Both the position numbers and the translations under genes were made by a program. Positions 5,698-7,080 of a DNA stretch of 7,080 bases are shown piece by piece. This DNA is from Candidatus Methanofastidiosia archaeon. GTDB taxonomy: Archaea; Methanobacteriota_B; Thermococci; Methanofastidiosales; NM3. The DNA lies in NCBI GenBank assembly GCA_020854925.1, contig JAHKLV010000119.1, positions 1 to 7,080 of the forward strand, read 5' to 3'. Each line of letters opens with the position of its first letter. Positions within the stretch are counted from its first letter, which is position 1. Under the pieces are notes generated by a model. The model had not been told where the DNA came from. It made no database searches and was given only the letters and a program-made list of their open reading frames with translations.

Positions 5698-6297
5698 TCA
5701 AAGAAGCGCCGATACGCCCATGGCAATGAAGAGAATGCCAAACACCGCGAGGATTGCCACCGATGAGGCGGTGAGCGCCCGTTCGGCGCGGGGTCCGAAG
5801 CTGCGTGACGAACGGTGGGTGGCAAGGGACACAAACCCCAGCCAGGCGGCGTCACACCCCTCGTGCACGATCACGAATGCCACGAGCCCCACGGCACCAA
5901 AGGCCAGGGCGTCGATGATAAGCGTAAATCCCACGGTCAGCCACCAGATGATAAAATAGGGTGAAAGCGCGCTGAGCACCACGCCGGTGAGCATGCCGCG
6001 CCTCCTGCATTCCTTTGATGGACAGGTCGTTGCGGTGTCGTAGGCGAGATACAGGAGGACGGCGCCTCCTGCCAGGGAAACGGCGGTACGGAGATTCTCC
6101 GTTGCCGCCAGGGTGCCAAACGCTGCCAGCGCCATGATGAGCGGTATCTCCACCACGGCGTGCCCCGCGGTGATGTGGAAGCCGGCATAGCGATTGGTGC
6201 GCCCTTCGGCGATGGCTGCCGCGAAGACGGGTCCGGGTGCAAGGACGCCGCTCAGGGAAATGAGGACGACACTGGCGATGAACGCGTAAAACTCCAT
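5698..6297 (-). CDS. LysE/RhtB-family membrane transporter
   Basis: A 199-residue inner-membrane protein with about six membrane segments, near residues 5-27, 42-63, 71-88, 105-127, 130-148 and 178-197. The family signature GVLAPGPVFAAAIAEGR (17-33) and GHAVVEIPLIMA (45-56) match the LysE/RhtB amino-acid exporter type. Later motifs are a short second-half helix with SPYFIIWW (112-119) and HEGCDAAW (145-152). The substrate is unknown: amino acids, their derivatives or other small solutes are possible. The loop after the third segment holds a cysteine pair, C92 and C97, in TCPSKEC. The start is ATG 6297, with AGGGGGT 3-4 bases upstream; a GTG at 6312 would add five residues. The two genes after it encode cytoplasmic thiol-redox proteins, so the three may form one transcription unit. 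Confidence 0.85.
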   Translation of the reverse strand: MEFYAFIASVVLISLSGVLAPGPVFAAAIAEGRTNRYAGFHITAGHAVVEIPLIMALAAFGTLAATENLRTAVSLAGGAVLLYLAYDTATTCPSKECRRRGMLTGVVLSALSPYFIIWWLTVGFTLIIDALAFGAVGLVAFVIVHEGCDAAWLGFVSLATHRSSRSFGPRAERALTASSVAILAVFGILFIAMGVSALL

Positions 6298-6319
6298 CGA
6301 ACCCCCTTGCACCAGCAGC

Positions 6320-6327
6320 TATTAAAA
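6320..6327 (-). promoter_or_regulatory. TATA-like box upstream of the LysE-family transporter
   Basis: On the minus strand TTTTAATA lies directly after the MATE stop codon, centred about 26-27 bases before ATG 6297. It is the only AT-rich stretch in the 31-base gap. It would start transcription of the transporter, glutaredoxin and thioredoxin reductase genes at or next to the ATG. Against this, a GGGGGT run near the ATG would be lost from such a transcript if it is a ribosome binding site. The T run could instead help end MATE transcription. Confidence 0.42.
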
Positions 6328-6328
6328 C

Positions 6329-7080
6329 CTATCCCGGGGCGCCGCGAAGGGATGCCGTCACCCAGACATGGCCAAGGACCGCCCCTGCGAGATTGCCCAC
6401 CACCATGGCCCACCAGATGTGCGTGAGCGGACCCTCTGCCACGGTGGCAAGGTACCAGGCGAGGGGGAGCACCACCACCCATGAACGCACCACCGCGATG
6501 AGCAGCGGCGGGCGGCCGCGACCCATGGCCTGGAAGGCAGCCGCCGAGACGGTGGACAGCGGCACGAGGGGGTAGACGAGAACGTTAATGCGCAGGTAGG
6601 GCACGCCCATGGCACGCACGGAGGCGTCGTCGACAAAGACCCGGTAGATGGCTTCGGGGAACAGGAAGAACACCACGGCGCACACCGTCATGAACGGGAT
6701 GAGCATGCGGTAGCAGTACGAGCGCAGCTCGCCGACCCGCGCCGCGTTGCCGGCTCCCCAGTAGTATCCCGCCGCCGACACAAAGGCCCCAGCAAGCCCG
6801 AACATGGGGAGGAACGCCAACGACTCCGTGCGGAATCCCACGCCGAAGACCGCGAGCGCCTCGCTTCCATACGTGGAAAGGATGCTGTTCATGAAAAAGA
6901 GCGAGACCGAATACGAGAGATGCGAGAGCGATGCGGGCAACCCCACGGAAAGGATGGGTACCAGGGTCTCCAGCCACCTTAGTCTCGTGGCCCTGTGAAG
7001 GTCGATGTCACGTGCATCCCTGCGCAGCACGTACCACAGCCCCATACCCAGGGAGAGGTAGCGCGCAACAACGGTTGCCA
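6329..7080 (-). CDS. MATE-family multidrug/cation antiporter (C-terminal part)
   Basis: The frame ends at TAG 6331-6329 and stays open to the window edge, so the N-terminal part lies outside; about 250 residues are visible. An ATG at 7045 is in frame but is not the start, because the codons before it (reading ATVVARYLSLG) continue a membrane helix. The visible part is the second MatE domain. It has an extended helix from ETLVPILSVGLPASLSHLSY, then FGVGFRTESLAFLPMFGLAGAF and AAGYYWGAGN, which match the conserved R-x-E-x-L-x-F-x-P-x-x-G and G-x-x-x-G-A-G-N elements. Several more hydrophobic helices follow, including one ending in AFQAMGRGRPPLL. Members export drugs, organic cations or metabolites using Na+ or H+ gradients. 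The substrate here is unknown. It ends 31 bases before the transporter start on the same strand. Confidence 0.88.
   Translation of the reverse strand, partial: ATVVARYLSLGMGLWYVLRRDARDIDLHRATRLRWLETLVPILSVGLPASLSHLSYSVSLFFMNSILSTYGSEALAVFGVGFRTESLAFLPMFGLAGAFVSAAGYYWGAGNAARVGELRSYCYRMLIPFMTVCAVVFFLFPEAIYRVFVDDASVRAMGVPYLRINVLVYPLVPLSTVSAAAFQAMGRGRPPLLIAVVRSWVVVLPLAWYLATVAEGPLTHIWWAMVVGNLAGAVLGHVWVTASLRGAPG

Noticed and set aside
5651..5701. Longer glutaredoxin from TTG 5701
   Set aside because: The 17 extra residues are hydrophobic and unlike the family, and there is no ribosome binding site before the TTG; better starts exist at 5650 and 5659.

Overview
The window is GC-rich, tightly packed and protein-coding. 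It carries nine genes, two of them cut by the window edges. It most likely comes from a euryarchaeon, and a methanogen of the Methanomicrobiales type is my best guess. The reasons are a stand-alone catalytic subunit of ferredoxin:thioredoxin reductase beside a small CxxC glutaredoxin, an archaeal-style molybdopterin gene cluster, AT-rich boxes about 27 bases upstream of two start codons in an otherwise GC-rich sequence, and GGAG/GGTG-type ribosome binding sites. The taxonomic call is inference; there is no rRNA or marker gene in the window to confirm it.

Left part, + strand (1-3619): the end of moaC, then moaB, moeA, a DJ-1/PfpI-family protein and an alkaline-phosphatase-superfamily phosphohydrolase. 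Gaps are 4 bases, 1 base, a one-base overlap and 15 bases, so this reads as one operon. MoaC, MoaB and MoeA together cover pyranopterin synthesis, adenylylation and metal insertion for the molybdenum or tungsten cofactor. In a methanogen this would serve formylmethanofuran dehydrogenase and formate dehydrogenase. The two trailing genes have no established place in that pathway.

Middle, + strand (3629-5035): a TATA-like box lies just after the phosphatase stop, followed by an Old-Yellow-Enzyme-type flavin oxidoreductase. This is a single-barrel form with a C-terminal four-cysteine cluster. A small protein of unknown function with a possible winged-helix follows.

Right part, - strand (7080-5040): read in transcription order, the C-terminal part of a MATE multidrug exporter, a second TATA-like box, a LysE/RhtB-family membrane transporter, a glutaredoxin, and the ferredoxin:thioredoxin reductase catalytic subunit. 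The last three look like a transporter plus thiol-redox unit. It converges with the + strand genes, leaving only 4 bases between the two stop codons.

I see no tRNA, rRNA, CRISPR array, insertion sequence, phage gene or origin, and no gene-free stretch over 300 bases. The strongest points for a second look are the start of the thioredoxin reductase gene, where an ACG sits exactly where a stop-overlapping ATG would be expected, the paired promoter geometry suggesting leaderless transcripts, and the cysteine pair in the transporter encoded with two thiol-redox proteins. I do not find convincing evidence for a wholly new system.
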